A stretch of 50,331 nucleotides of DNA, taken from Holophagales bacterium (GTDB lineage: Bacteria > Acidobacteriota > Thermoanaerobaculia > Multivoradales > Multivoraceae). The stretch spans positions 22,243-72,573 of the forward strand of contig VXSP01000028.1 in the NCBI GenBank assembly GCA_009837885.1, in the 5' to 3' direction. Shown one piece after another: positions 34,948 through 44,102 of the stretch (the stretch's first letter is position 1; every line of letters begins with the position of its first letter). The notes beneath the pieces were generated by a model, which was not told where the DNA came from, did no database searches, and saw nothing but the letters and a program-made list of their open reading frames with translations. The translations under genes were made by a program, and so were the position numbers.

Positions 34948-36669
34948 TTGCAGCAGAACGCACTCGCGCGCATGAAGAACCGTTTTCCCTTCACCTCGAC
35001 GGCGGCGCTGCTCGTCCTCGCCGGCGTCAACGCTCTCCAGGCACAGCCGAACCAGACCTTCATCGACACCCTCGACGTGCAGGTCGTCGAGGTCGACGTC
35101 GTGGTCACGGACCGCAACGGCCGCCCGGTCAGGGGATTGACCCGCGACGACTTCGAACTCTACGTGGACGGCGAAGCGGTCGAGATCACGAACTTCTTCG
35201 AGTCGGAGATCCTCGGGCAACCGTCCGAGCCGGCGGACCCGACGGCCGCGCCGACCGCCGATGCCGAACCGTCCGAAGCCGGGGTCACGGCCGATCCCGC
35301 CTCGCTCACGGTCGTCCTCTACATGGACGACGCGAACCTCTTCCCGCCCTACCGCTCCCGGCTGCTCCGGCGCCTGGAGAAGGCGGTCGAGTCGTGGCGG
35401 TCGTTGAACGCGCGCTTCATGTTCGCGCGGTTCGTCAACCGGCTGGAAGTCGTCGTGCCGCCGACCCGGGATCTCGACGCGATCCTCAAGGCCGCGGCCA
35501 GGCGCCCCAAGGGACTGGCCCGCGCCGTGCGGAACCAGCGATCCCGGCAGTTCACTCTCGAAGACATCAACGTGAACAGCCGGGGGTGTCAGAACACCGG
35601 CCAGCTCGTGGCGCTCGCCGAAACGTACGCGGTCGAGCAGGCGAATCGCGCCGCGATCGCGGCCGACGGGCTCGCCGACCTGACCAGCACCCTGGCCGGT
35701 ATCCCCGGGCGGAAAGCGATCGTCTACATGAGCGACGGACTGCCGCAGCAGCCCGGGCTCTCGGCCTTCGACTACATCGCCCAGGACCTCTGCCCGAACG
35801 ACCCGCGCATCGTCCCCGAGACGAACGCGGCCGCCCAGCGCCACGACGAAACCCCCCGCTTCCAGCAGCTCACGGCGCACGCCAACGCGAACCGGGTCAC
35901 CCTCTTCACGCTGGACGCCGGCGGCATTCGCACCGGACTCAGCCAGTCGATGTCGTTCGACGGCACAGCACCGTCGTACCAGAACGACCGGCTGCACTGG
36001 ACGAACATCCAGGGCGGCCTGCAGCAGCTCGCGTCTGAAACCGGCGGCAAGGCCCTTCTCAACTCGAACGACCTGGCCGACCTGCTCGACGACGTCACCG
36101 AACAGCTTGCTTCCACCTACTCCCTGGGCTTCTCCCCGGACGAGCGGAGGTCGGGCGAGGTACGCCGCCTGAAGGTCGAACTCGCGCCTCACGCCGCCCA
36201 GGGCCGCAGCGTGGAGTACCGCCGGTCCTACCGCGACAAGACCCAGGACGAGCAGCTCGCGGAACGACTGATCTCGGCGGCTTACCTCGGCAGCACACCG
36301 AATCCGCTCGGCCTCGAGGTCGACCTGGGCGCGACGACCCCGCGGGAGAAGAAGGTGCACCGGCAACCGGTCAGCATCGTCGTACCCGAGGAGGCCGTCC
36401 TGCTGGTGCCGGGCGCCGGCGGACCGAGCGGCGCACTCCGTCTTCTTCTGCTCGCCGTCGACGAGGAAAAACGCGGCCGAACGCCCGTGCGCCAGATGAC
36501 GGTGCCGGTGGGACCCGCCGGCGACGTCCAGGCCACCGAAGGCGCCTTCCGTTTCGAGGTGTCGGTCAGCCTGGGCGAGGGCGACTACCAGGTCGTCGTA
36601 GGCGTCCGGGACGAGACGACGGGAGAGATGTCCCTGGTCCGTGATGCGACGAAGGTGCCATCGCGGTAG
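34948..36669 (+). CDS. Secreted VWFA-related (acidobacterial type) protein 2
   Basis: A 573-residue paralogue of the preceding protein, matching throughout: QPNQTFIDTLDVQVVEVD, TRDDFELYVDG, LTVVLYMDDANLF, RFMFARFVNRLEVVVPPT, RKAIVYMSDGLPQQPG, YQVVVGVRDETTGE. The segment after the first domain is Ala/Pro/Glu-rich and unlike protein 1. TTG at 34948 is favoured by a GGGAGG at 34933-34938, about nine bases upstream; ATG at 34972 would still leave a signal peptide. Only 24 bases separate it from protein 1, so the two form one unit created by tandem duplication. Confidence 0.82.
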   Translation: MQQNALARMKNRFPFTSTAALLVLAGVNALQAQPNQTFIDTLDVQVVEVDVVVTDRNGRPVRGLTRDDFELYVDGEAVEITNFFESEILGQPSEPADPTAAPTADAEPSEAGVTADPASLTVVLYMDDANLFPPYRSRLLRRLEKAVESWRSLNARFMFARFVNRLEVVVPPTRDLDAILKAAARRPKGLARAVRNQRSRQFTLEDINVNSRGCQNTGQLVALAETYAVEQANRAAIAADGLADLTSTLAGIPGRKAIVYMSDGLPQQPGLSAFDYIAQDLCPNDPRIVPETNAAAQRHDETPRFQQLTAHANANRVTLFTLDAGGIRTGLSQSMSFDGTAPSYQNDRLHWTNIQGGLQQLASETGGKALLNSNDLADLLDDVTEQLASTYSLGFSPDERRSGEVRRLKVELAPHAAQGRSVEYRRSYRDKTQDEQLAERLISAAYLGSTPNPLGLEVDLGATTPREKKVHRQPVSIVVPEEAVLLVPGAGGPSGALRLLLLAVDEEKRGRTPVRQMTVPVGPAGDVQATEGAFRFEVSVSLGEGDYQVVVGVRDETTGEMSLVRDATKVPSR

Positions 36670-36670
36670 G

Positions 36671-36695
36671 TAGTGCACTGGCTTCGTGTGCACTA
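36671..36695. terminator. Inverted repeat between convergent VWFA and trpA genes
   Basis: TAGTGCAC, a nine-base loop, and GTGCACTA form a perfect eight-base-pair palindrome just after the stop of the VWFA gene and about 70 bases beyond the trpA stop. Position suggests a bidirectional transcript end; no T run follows. The rest of the 96-base spacer holds nothing I recognise. Confidence 0.4.
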
Positions 36696-36765
36696 GCGCG
36701 CCGCGATGGCGGACGTTTCGAGCGGCCGCCGGTTCTCGCGGGATGAGATGACTGCCCGCTGAGTT

Positions 36766-37593
36766 CTAGTCGCGAAGCGGCTCCGTCAGTTCGCCGACCC
36801 GGCGTTCGAGTCGAGCCGCCAGGTCGGGCTGGGCGGCGTTCTCCTCGACCAGCCGCACCAGGGCGCTACCCACGACGACGCCGTGGGCGACCTTCGCCAC
36901 TTCCTCGACCTGCCGCGGGGTCGAGATGCCGAAGCCGACGGCGACCGGCAGGCGCACTCGGCGGCGGACGCGTTTCACTTCGCGGGCCAGCGTGGGGATC
37001 AGGTCCTCCCGCTCGCCGGTGACGTCGGAGCGGGCGGTGTAGTAGACGAAGCCGTTCGACGCCGCGGCGGCGCGGTCGATCCGCTCGCGGGTACTGGTGG
37101 CCGCGATCAGGTAGATCGAGTCGACGCCCCGCTGCTCGAGCGCCGGCTGCAGTTCGCGCAGGCCCTCGTCCGGCGGCAGGTCGACGCAAAGGACGCCGTC
37201 GACGCCGCTATCGGCCGCCTGGGCGGCGAACGCGTCGACTCCGCGGGCGTGAACCGGGTTGTAGTACGTGAAGAGGACGATCGGGACGCCCAGTTCCTCG
37301 CGGTGGCGCTCGACGATGCCGAGCACGGCGCTGAGCGAGGAACCCGCTGCGAGCGCGCGGTGCGAGCCGCGCTGGATGGTCGGGCCGTCGGCGATCGGGT
37401 CGCTGAACGCGACGCCGAGTTCGATCACGTCGGCGCCGCCGGCGACCAGGGCGCGCAGCAGGTCGGGCGTGGCCTCGAGCGACGGGTCGCCGGCGACGAG
37501 GAAGGGAATGAAGGCGGAGCGTTTCCGTTTGGCGCAGCGGGAGAACGCGGCGGTGATGGCGCTATTGGAGCGGCGCTTGCGTCGGGCGCTCAT
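36766..37593 (-). CDS. trpA: Tryptophan synthase alpha chain
   Basis: A 275-residue TIM barrel that splits indole-3-glycerol phosphate to indole and glyceraldehyde phosphate. [30 protein letters not shown] (catalytic Glu and Asp) and [14 protein letters not shown] are diagnostic. The loop after strand 6 reads [12 protein letters not shown], where most TrpA have a Ser/Thr-Gly-x-Thr-Gly sequence: an oddity but with the final VTG kept. Start overlaps trpB by four bases. Last gene of the his-trp operon. Confidence 0.93.
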   Translation of the reverse strand: MSARRKRRSNSAITAAFSRCAKRKRSAFIPFLVAGDPSLEATPDLLRALVAGGADVIELGVAFSDPIADGPTIQRGSHRALAAGSSLSAVLGIVERHREELGVPIVLFTYYNPVHARGVDAFAAQAADSGVDGVLCVDLPPDEGLRELQPALEQRGVDSIYLIAATSTRERIDRAAAASNGFVYYTARSDVTGEREDLIPTLAREVKRVRRRVRLPVAVGFGISTPRQVEEVAKVAHGVVVGSALVRLVEENAAQPDLAARLERRVGELTEPLRD

Positions 37594-38834
37594 TCGGCGC
37601 CCCCGCCTGGCGCCCCGGAAGCGCCGTCGTACTCCAGCACGGACTCGACGTCCTTGTCGCCGCGGCCGGAGAGGTTGACGAGGATGACCCGGTCGGGTTC
37701 CATCTCGGGCGCCCGACGCGTCACCTCGGCGATCGCGTGGGCCGATTCGAGCGCCGGCAGGATTCCCTCCGTCGCCGACAGGAGGTGAAACCCCTCGATC
37801 GCCTCCTGGTCGGTCGCGGACGTGAACTCGATCTGCCCCTGCTCATGCAGGAACACGTGCTCGGGACCGACCGCCGGATAGTCGAGGCCTGCCGACACGG
37901 AGTGGGTGCCGACGACCTGGCCCTCTTCGTCCTGGAGCACCAGCGTCCGGGCGCCGTGAAGCACGCCGAGCGTGCCGCCCGAGAAACGGGCCGCGTGATC
38001 GCCCGGCCCGGGTCCCCGGCCGCCGGCTTCGACGCCCACGAGCAGCACGTCCGGACGGTCGAGGAACGCGGAGAAGAGGCCCATCGCGTTGCTGCCGCCA
38101 CCGACGCAGGCGACCGCCACGTCGGGGTCCGGCGTGCCGGCAAGCCGCCGCAACTGCCGCCGGGCCTCGGCTCCGATTACGCGGTGGAACTGGCGGACCA
38201 TGCGCGGATACGGCTCCGGCCCGGTCACCGTGCCGAGCACGTAGTGGGTGTCGGCGAAGCTCGCCACCCAGTCGCGAAACGCTTCGTTGATCGCGTCCTT
38301 GAGGGTCTGGCTGCCGGCATCGACCGGAGCGACCTCGGCGCCCAGGAGCTGCATCCGGTAGACGTTCAGGCGTTGCCGCCGCATGTCCTCCTCGCCCATG
38401 TAGACGACGCAGTCCAAGCCGAGAAGCGCCGCAGCCGTCGCGGTGGCGACGCCGTGCTGACCGGCGCCGGTCTCGGCAATGATCCGCGTCTTGCCCATCT
38501 CCTTCGCCAGCAGGACCTGGCCCAGGGCGTTGTTGATCTTGTGCGCGCCGGTGTGAAGCAGGTCCTCGCGCTTCAGGTAGACGCGCGCCCCGCCCAGGTG
38601 CTCCGTCAGCCGTTCCGCGAAGTAGAGCGGCGTCGGGCGGCCGACGTAGTGCTCCAGCAGGTGGTTGAGCCGGCGCTGGAAGGTCCGCTTCCGCCGCAGC
38701 CTGTCCCAGGCGCGGCTCAGCTCCTCGAGCGGCGCCATCAGCGTCTCCGGCGCGTAACGCCCGCCGTAGACGCCATAGCGTCCGCCCTCGTCCGGCTCCA
38801 TGGCCGCGGCGGAGAGGGGTGTCCTTACCTTCAT
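37590..38834 (-). CDS. trpB: Tryptophan synthase beta chain
   Basis: A 414-residue PLP enzyme joining indole to serine. [11 protein letters not shown], the PLP lysine in [22 protein letters not shown], the phosphate-binding GGGSNAMG and the LSGRGDKD end motif are all present. It is of the TrpB1 class that partners TrpA. Four-base overlaps with trpF and trpA. Confidence 0.95.
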   Translation of the reverse strand: MKVRTPLSAAAMEPDEGGRYGVYGGRYAPETLMAPLEELSRAWDRLRRKRTFQRRLNHLLEHYVGRPTPLYFAERLTEHLGGARVYLKREDLLHTGAHKINNALGQVLLAKEMGKTRIIAETGAGQHGVATATAAALLGLDCVVYMGEEDMRRQRLNVYRMQLLGAEVAPVDAGSQTLKDAINEAFRDWVASFADTHYVLGTVTGPEPYPRMVRQFHRVIGAEARRQLRRLAGTPDPDVAVACVGGGSNAMGLFSAFLDRPDVLLVGVEAGGRGPGPGDHAARFSGGTLGVLHGARTLVLQDEEGQVVGTHSVSAGLDYPAVGPEHVFLHEQGQIEFTSATDQEAIEGFHLLSATEGILPALESAHAIAEVTRRAPEMEPDRVILVNLSGRGDKDVESVLEYDGASGAPGGGAE

Positions 38835-39514
38835 CGTGCTGCTCCCGCTCTGAGGTTGGCGAACAGTCGCTCCAGCTTGGCGCGGTCCTTCCGGCCGGGC
38901 GCGGCCTCCACGCCCGAACAGGTGTCGACCGCGTAGGCGCCCGGCACCGCCGCAGCCACCGCGGCGACGTTGCCGGGGCGGACGCCGCCGGCAATGAACA
39001 CGCGGCGCGGCTCGCGCTCGCCGTCCGGCGTCCGGACGAGGTCAGCCGCGGCGGCGTAGTCCCAACTCTCGCCGGAGCCGCCGTAGAGGCGATCGTGGGC
39101 GCGGTCGATCAGGACCGCCCAGCAATCGTCCCAGATCGCCGAGCAATCGTCCCGGATCGCCAAGCAATCCTCGTCGGGGATCGCGGCCGGGGTCGCGGCG
39201 CCGCCGACACGGCGGACGCGGATGGCGCGGTCGCTGAATTCGGCCACCAGCTCCGGGCTCTCGTCGCCGCTGAACTGGATGTAGTCGAGGCCCACCTTGC
39301 GATCGATCGTCTCGAGTTCCTCGCGCGTGGGGTCGACGAAGATGCCGACGGTCCGGGCCCGGTCCCCGACGCGGCGCCGGATGTGTGCCGCCTCGTCGAC
39401 ATCGATCCAGCGCGGGCTCGGACGGTAGAAGTTGAGGCCGATGAAGTCCGCGCCCAGGTCGACGGCGAGACGGGCGTCGGCGGGCGTAGTGACGCCGCAG
39501 ATCTTGACCTTCAC
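38831..39514 (-). CDS. trpF: Phosphoribosylanthranilate isomerase
   Basis: A 227-residue TIM barrel: [10 protein letters not shown] with catalytic Cys6, [35 protein letters not shown], and [11 protein letters not shown]...[12 protein letters not shown] with the general acid Asp. Between strands 5 and 6 it carries three tandem 7-8-residue units ([22 protein letters not shown]), encoded by 24-, 21- and 21-base repeats, a feature not found in standard TrpF. Overlaps trpC and trpB by four bases each. Confidence 0.92.
   Translation of the reverse strand: MKVKICGVTTPADARLAVDLGADFIGLNFYRPSPRWIDVDEAAHIRRRVGDRARTVGIFVDPTREELETIDRKVGLDYIQFSGDESPELVAEFSDRAIRVRRVGGAATPAAIPDEDCLAIRDDCSAIWDDCWAVLIDRAHDRLYGGSGESWDYAAAADLVRTPDGEREPRRVFIAGGVRPGNVAAVAAAVPGAYAVDTCSGVEAAPGRKDRAKLERLFANLRAGAAR
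39119..39183 (-). repeat. In-frame three-unit minisatellite inside trpF
   Basis: Read on the coding strand, GCGATCCGGGACGATTGC and GCGATCTGGGACGATTGC follow a longer related unit. Unit lengths 24, 21 and 21 keep frame. It adds about ten residues near positions 111-132, in what should be a surface loop before strand 6. Confidence 0.75.
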
Positions 39515-40347
39515 GAGGTCACCTCCCGCGGCGCGGGTTGTCCCAGCAGTTCGGAAAGTGCGGCGGCGGGGTCGCCGGAGAGCACGAGCCGTTCGCCGAT
39601 GAGGAACGCGTCGAAGCCGGCGCGCCGCAACCTGGCCACGTCGGCGCCGGTGTGGATGCCCGATTCGGCGACCTTGAGAGCACAGGACGGCAGGCGGCCG
39701 ACGCGGTCGGCGCTGCGTTCCAGGTCGACCTTGAAGGTGCGCAGGTCGCGGTTGTTGATGCCGACCAGTTCCCAGTCGGAACTCCCTTCCTCGCCGTCAT
39801 CGTGCGCCAGCCGCCGGAGCTTCTCGAAGTCCGCATCGTCGTGGGTCTCGATCAGCGGCACGATCCCGAGGCCGCGGGCAAGCCCGGCCAGGCGGCGCAG
39901 TTCCGCCGCATCGTGGAGAGCCGCGATCAGCAGCACGGCAGAGGCGCCGGCGTCCCGCGCCCACGCGAGCTGCACGTCGGAGACGACGAAGTCCTTCGCC
40001 ACCGCGGGCAGCCCGGACGCGGCCGCGCACTCGGCCAGCAGGTCGTAGCCGCCGTGAAAGTGGTCCGGCTCGACGACGACGGACAGGCAGGCCGCCCCGG
40101 CGTCAGCGTAGGCCACGGCGCGGGCGACCGGATCGAAACGGCCGCGCAGGTCGCCCAGCTTGGGCGAGCCCATCTTGATCTCGGCGATCACGGCGCCGCC
40201 GCGGCGCTCGGAGATCGCGTCGAGGAAGCGGCGGCCCGGCGCCCCGGCGGGCAGGCGCCGTGCCGGAGATGCGCCCGCGTTTCCGGCTGCCACGCGCCGG
40301 CGCCGCTGCTCGCAGATGCGCCGCAGGATGTCGGGAACTTCAGCCAC
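39511..40347 (-). CDS. trpC: Indole-3-glycerol phosphate synthase
   Basis: A 278-residue TIM barrel that closes the indole ring. AVIAEIKMGSPKLGDLR (catalytic Glu and Lys, with Met where Lys/Arg is usual), SVVVEPDHFHGG, VAKDFVVSDVQL, ELVGINNRDLRTF, AESGIHT and FLIGERLVLSGDP mark the family. The N-terminal stretch AGNAGASPARR reads like a translation of the same palindromic repeat that overlaps hisH. Begins three bases after trpD and overlaps trpF by four. Confidence 0.92.
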   Translation of the reverse strand: MAEVPDILRRICEQRRRRVAAGNAGASPARRLPAGAPGRRFLDAISERRGGAVIAEIKMGSPKLGDLRGRFDPVARAVAYADAGAACLSVVVEPDHFHGGYDLLAECAAASGLPAVAKDFVVSDVQLAWARDAGASAVLLIAALHDAAELRRLAGLARGLGIVPLIETHDDADFEKLRRLAHDDGEEGSSDWELVGINNRDLRTFKVDLERSADRVGRLPSCALKVAESGIHTGADVARLRRAGFDAFLIGERLVLSGDPAAALSELLGQPAPREVTS

Positions 40348-40350
40348 GTT

Positions 40351-41391
40351 TCAGTCTCCGCCGCCTCCATCGTCCCAGCCGGTCCAGTCGACCAGTTCGG
40401 CGAGCTTCGCGGCGGCCGAGCCCGAAGCCTGGACCTCGGACGCCGCGGCGACCCCGGCCGCGAGGCCGTCCGCCCTGCCCGCTACGTAGAGCGCCGCCCC
40501 GGCGTTGAGGCGAGTGATGTCGGCCAGCGCGCCTCCCCCGCCGTCGAGTACGCCGCGCATCAGTTCGACGTTCCGCTCCGGGTCGCCTCCGAGCAGATCC
40601 TCCGGCGACGTCTCGGCGATGCCGAAGTCGCCCGGCCGGACTTCGTACGTCCTGACCTCGCCGTCCCGGACTTCGGCGACCGCGGTCGGCCCCGTCGTCG
40701 TCATCTCGTCCAGGCCGTCGCCGTGAACGACCAGGGCGTGCTCGCTGCCGAGCTCGAGCAGGACGCGCGCGATCGGCTCGACCAGGTCGCGCGAGAAGAC
40801 GCCGATCAACTGGCGCTTCGCCCCCGCGGGGTTCGTCAGGGGCCCCAGCACGTTGAACAGCGTGCGCACGCCGAGCTCCTTCCGCACCGGCATGACCTGG
40901 GCCATCGCCGGGTGGAGCATCGGCGCGAAGAGGAACGCGATGCCGACCTCGTCCAGACAGCGTCCCAGGGCCTCCGTGTAGCCCGAGAGCCTCACGCCGA
41001 GCGCGGCCAGGACGTCGGCCGAGCCGGACCGGCTGGACACCGCCCGGTTGCCGTGCTTGGCGACCCGGGCGCCGCCCGCCGCCGCGACCAACGCCGCCGC
41101 GGTCGAGATGTTGAAGGTGCCCCGGCCGTCACCGCCGGTGCCGCAGGTGTCGATCACGCCGGAACTCGAGTGCTCGACCCGGGCGGCGCGCGCCCGCATC
41201 GCCCGGGCGGCGCCGGCGATCTCGCCGACCGACTCGCCCTTCGCGGCCAGCGCGACGAGGAACGCGCTCTTCCACACCTCGGAGAGTTCGCCGTCCATCA
41301 GGCGGCCGAACAGCTCCTCCACGGTCTCTGACGGGAGATCCTCGCCGCCGATCGCCGTTCGCAGCAGGGTCGAAAGGTCGAAATCAGTCAT
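40351..41391 (-). CDS. trpD: Anthranilate phosphoribosyltransferase
   Basis: A 346-residue transferase: DTCGTGGDGRGTFNIS (PRPP site), KHGNRAVSSRSGSADVLAALG, LFNVLGPLTNPA and LVVHGDGLDE are diagnostic. ATG at 41391 overlaps trpG by eight bases; GTG at 41403 is possible but adds only MRRR. Separate from trpG, unlike the fused enterobacterial enzyme. Confidence 0.94.
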   Translation of the reverse strand: MTDFDLSTLLRTAIGGEDLPSETVEELFGRLMDGELSEVWKSAFLVALAAKGESVGEIAGAARAMRARAARVEHSSSGVIDTCGTGGDGRGTFNISTAAALVAAAGGARVAKHGNRAVSSRSGSADVLAALGVRLSGYTEALGRCLDEVGIAFLFAPMLHPAMAQVMPVRKELGVRTLFNVLGPLTNPAGAKRQLIGVFSRDLVEPIARVLLELGSEHALVVHGDGLDEMTTTGPTAVAEVRDGEVRTYEVRPGDFGIAETSPEDLLGGDPERNVELMRGVLDGGGGALADITRLNAGAALYVAGRADGLAAGVAAASEVQASGSAAAKLAELVDWTGWDDGGGGD

Positions 41392-41962
41392 CCGTCGCCT
41401 CACAGAAGTCGAGAAAGTTCTGGAGCAAATCGGAGCCGGTGGCGGTCAGCACCGACTCGGGGTGGAACTGGACTCCCCAGTAGGGCAACTCCAGGTGTCG
41501 CATCGCCATCAGCGTCCCGTTCCCGGTCCAGGCCAGGGGCTCGAGCGAGGGCGGCAGGGTACCTTCCTCCACGGCGAGAGAGTGGTAGCGGGTGGCGACG
41601 AAGGGCGACGGCAGACCGTCCAGGAGACCCGTTCCCCGGTGCTCGACCTCGGACGTCTTGCCGTGCATCAGCGTCTTCGCCCGGCTGACCGTGGCGCCGA
41701 ACGCGGAGCCGAGCGCCTGGTGGCCGAGACAGACGCCGAGCAGCGGTGTCCTGGGCCGGGCCCGCAGCAGGTCGATGCAGACACCGGCGTCCTCGGGGCG
41801 GCCCGGGCCCGGCGACAGGACGATCCCCTCGGCGTCGCGCGCGAGCAGGTCGGGCACCGTCTCGACGTCGTTGCGCACGACCTCGAGTTCCGCGCCAAGA
41901 CCGCCGAGCATCTGGACCAGGTTGTACGTGAACGAGTCGTAGTTGTCGACGACGAGGATCAT
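41384..41962 (-). CDS. trpG: Anthranilate synthase glutamine amidotransferase subunit
   Basis: A 192-residue class I amidotransferase supplying ammonia to TrpE. LVVDNYDSFTYNLVQ at the start, nucleophile Cys in LLGVCLGHQALG, HGKTSEVEH and the His-Glu pair in QFHPES are present. It may also serve PabB if no separate PabA exists. Four-base overlap with trpE. Confidence 0.94.
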   Translation of the reverse strand: MILVVDNYDSFTYNLVQMLGGLGAELEVVRNDVETVPDLLARDAEGIVLSPGPGRPEDAGVCIDLLRARPRTPLLGVCLGHQALGSAFGATVSRAKTLMHGKTSEVEHRGTGLLDGLPSPFVATRYHSLAVEEGTLPPSLEPLAWTGNGTLMAMRHLELPYWGVQFHPESVLTATGSDLLQNFLDFCEATDD

Positions 41963-43452
41963 GTCCGGCCCTCCAGCTCGCGCGCCAGCGCCACTGCGCG
42001 CAGCAGGGCCGCGGCCTTGTCGCGCGTCTCCTGCGCCTCGCGCACCGGATCCGAGTCGGCGACGATGCCGCCTCCGGCCGTGATCGAGGCCTCGCCGTCG
42101 ACAAGCGCCAGGGTGCGGATCGTGATGCAGGTGTCCATGTCGCCGCCGAACGAGAAGTAGCCGACCGATCCGCCGTACATGCCGCGCGCCTCCGGCTCCA
42201 GCTCGTCGATGATCTCGACCGCGCGGATCTTCGGCGCCCCCGAGAGGGTGCCCGCCGGGAGGCAGGCCAGCAGGGCGTCGAGCGCCGAACCGGCGCCGTT
42301 GCCGGCCCCCGCCGCCTGCTCCGCCTCGACCGAGCTGACGATGTGCATCACGTCGCTGTAGTGCTCGATTACCATGAACTCCTCGACCGAGACGCCGCCC
42401 GGTGACGCGACCCGGCCCAGATCGTTGCGACCGAGGTCGACGAGCATCACGTGTTCGGCGCGCTCTTTCGGGTCGGCCATCAGCTCCTCGGCCAGCGCCC
42501 GGTCCTCCACCGGGGTGCGGCCGCGCGGCCTGGTGCCGGCGATCGGCCGCATCTCCAGGCGACGCCCCGTCCGGCGCACGAGCATCTCGGGCGAAGCGCC
42601 GATCAGCGACACCTCGGGTGCCTCGTACAGCACCATGTAGGGCGACGGGTTGACCAGGCGCAGCGCCCGGTAGACGGTCGTCAGCGGCACGTCGAGATCG
42701 AGCGCCCAGCGACGCGCGAGCACCACCTGGAAGATGTCGCCGGCGGCGATGTACTCCTTCGCCGCATTGACGACCCCGAAGTACTCCTCGTCGCTCAGGG
42801 TGGGGTCGGCGGTCTTCGCCTTGAGCCCTCGGTCCTCGACCCGCGCCGCCACCGCCTCACCCCGGCTCTCGAGCACTGTCTGCAGCACGTCGAGCCGGGC
42901 TTCCGCGTCGGCGGCGGTGTTCTCGCCCTCGATCTCGTTGGCCACCGCGACGATCCGCTGGCGGGCGTGGTCGAACACGAGGATGTCGTCGTAGCGGGCG
43001 AGGATGGCGACGGGCAGGGAGAAGGGATCCAGCGGCCGGCCGGCTGCGTGGTCGACGAGACACGGCTCGGCGAGGCGAATCGCGTCGAAGCCGAAGGCGC
43101 CGATCCAGCCGCCCGCGAACGGCAGCGGCGGCGCGGGATCGGCGGTCACGCCGTCGAGCAGGCGCCGCAGCCGAGGCAGCGGCTCGCCCGCCTCGACCCG
43201 GACGCCGCCACCGTTCCGGAGATCCTCGGTCTCGATCCGGTCGAGGTACACCCGACAGACCTGGGACGGACTGGCGCCCAGGAAGCTGTAGCGCGACACG
43301 TGCTCGCCGCCGGTGACGCTCTCGAGCAGGAAGCGCCGGGCGGAGGCGTCGCCGTCGGCGTGGGCAACCAGCTTGCCGTAGACCCCGAGCGGGGTCGATG
43401 TGTCGGCGAGAAACTCCCTGGTGTGGGCAATGGCCGCGGCGGGCCGGCTCAT
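41959..43452 (-). CDS. trpE: Anthranilate synthase component I
   Basis: A 497-residue chorismate-binding enzyme. VYGKLVAHADGD...SRYSFLGASPSQV begins the N-terminal regulatory half, where Trp feedback normally acts. The C-terminal catalytic half includes SPEMLVRRTG, IAGTRPRGRTP, VMLVDLGRNDLGRV, LPAGTLSGAPKIRAVEII and YGGSVGYFSFGGDMDTCI. ATG at 43452 overlaps the hisIE stop (ATGA), directly joining the his and trp genes. A short Gly/Ala-rich insertion (EAEQAAGAGNGAGSA) sits before the LPAGTLSG motif. Confidence 0.94.
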   Translation of the reverse strand: MSRPAAAIAHTREFLADTSTPLGVYGKLVAHADGDASARRFLLESVTGGEHVSRYSFLGASPSQVCRVYLDRIETEDLRNGGGVRVEAGEPLPRLRRLLDGVTADPAPPLPFAGGWIGAFGFDAIRLAEPCLVDHAAGRPLDPFSLPVAILARYDDILVFDHARQRIVAVANEIEGENTAADAEARLDVLQTVLESRGEAVAARVEDRGLKAKTADPTLSDEEYFGVVNAAKEYIAAGDIFQVVLARRWALDLDVPLTTVYRALRLVNPSPYMVLYEAPEVSLIGASPEMLVRRTGRRLEMRPIAGTRPRGRTPVEDRALAEELMADPKERAEHVMLVDLGRNDLGRVASPGGVSVEEFMVIEHYSDVMHIVSSVEAEQAAGAGNGAGSALDALLACLPAGTLSGAPKIRAVEIIDELEPEARGMYGGSVGYFSFGGDMDTCITIRTLALVDGEASITAGGGIVADSDPVREAQETRDKAAALLRAVALARELEGRT

Positions 43453-44102
43453 GACGGCACTCTCCCCGCTTCCTGGTGACGGCGGCCGAGCTCGGCCGCG
43501 ACGTCGGCGAGCTCGACGCCGGTCGCCTGCAGCAGAACCAGCACGTGGTAGGCGAGGTCGGCCACCTCGGCGGCGAGGTCGCCGCGACGTTCGGTGGACT
43601 CCGGCTCGGCGTCCGCGCGGACGCCGGCGATCACGGTCTCTCCCGCCTCCTCCGCCACCTTGCGGGCGATCCGGTCGACTCCCTGCTCGAGCAGGCGCGC
43701 GGTGTAGCTCTCGTCCGGCGGCGCGGACGCCCGCTCTGCGAGCACCCGACGCAGCCAGCCGAGTTCGAACTCGGCCGCGTTCGGCTCGAAGCAACTCCGC
43801 GTGTACAGGTGGCAGGCCGGCCCCGCCGGCAGCGCCCTTACCAACAGGGCGTCCCGATCGCAGTCCTGGAGCACTTCGACGACCGCCAGCGTGTTGCCGG
43901 AGGTCGCGCCCTTGCGCCAGAGCTCCTGGCGGGACCGGCTGTAGAAGTGGGCCTGACCGGTCTCCAGCGTCTTCTCGACCGCCTCGCGGTTCGCGAAGGC
44001 GAGCATGAGCACCGCGCCCGAGAGGACGTCCTGGACCACGACCGGCAGCAGGCCCCGGTCGTCGTAGCTGAGCGCGGTCGGATCGATCGTCGTCTTCGTC
44101 AC
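43449..44102 (-). CDS. hisIE: Bifunctional phosphoribosyl-AMP cyclohydrolase / phosphoribosyl-ATP pyrophosphatase
   Basis: A 217-residue fusion. HisI (1-120): [33 protein letters not shown], the zinc/Mg-binding DCDRDALLV and [12 protein letters not shown]. HisE (130-217): [19 protein letters not shown] and [17 protein letters not shown], the MazG-like helices with acidic metal ligands. They catalyse steps 2 and 3 of histidine synthesis. GTG start overlaps hisF by four bases (GTGA); the stop overlaps trpE. Confidence 0.93.
   Translation of the reverse strand: MTKTTIDPTALSYDDRGLLPVVVQDVLSGAVLMLAFANREAVEKTLETGQAHFYSRSRQELWRKGATSGNTLAVVEVLQDCDRDALLVRALPAGPACHLYTRSCFEPNAAEFELGWLRRVLAERASAPPDESYTARLLEQGVDRIARKVAEEAGETVIAGVRADAEPESTERRGDLAAEVADLAYHVLVLLQATGVELADVAAELGRRHQEAGRVPS

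Noticed and set aside
34879..36693. A 604-residue leftward frame opposite the second VWFA gene
   Set aside because: Antisense frame without domains; the rightward paralogue pair is well supported.
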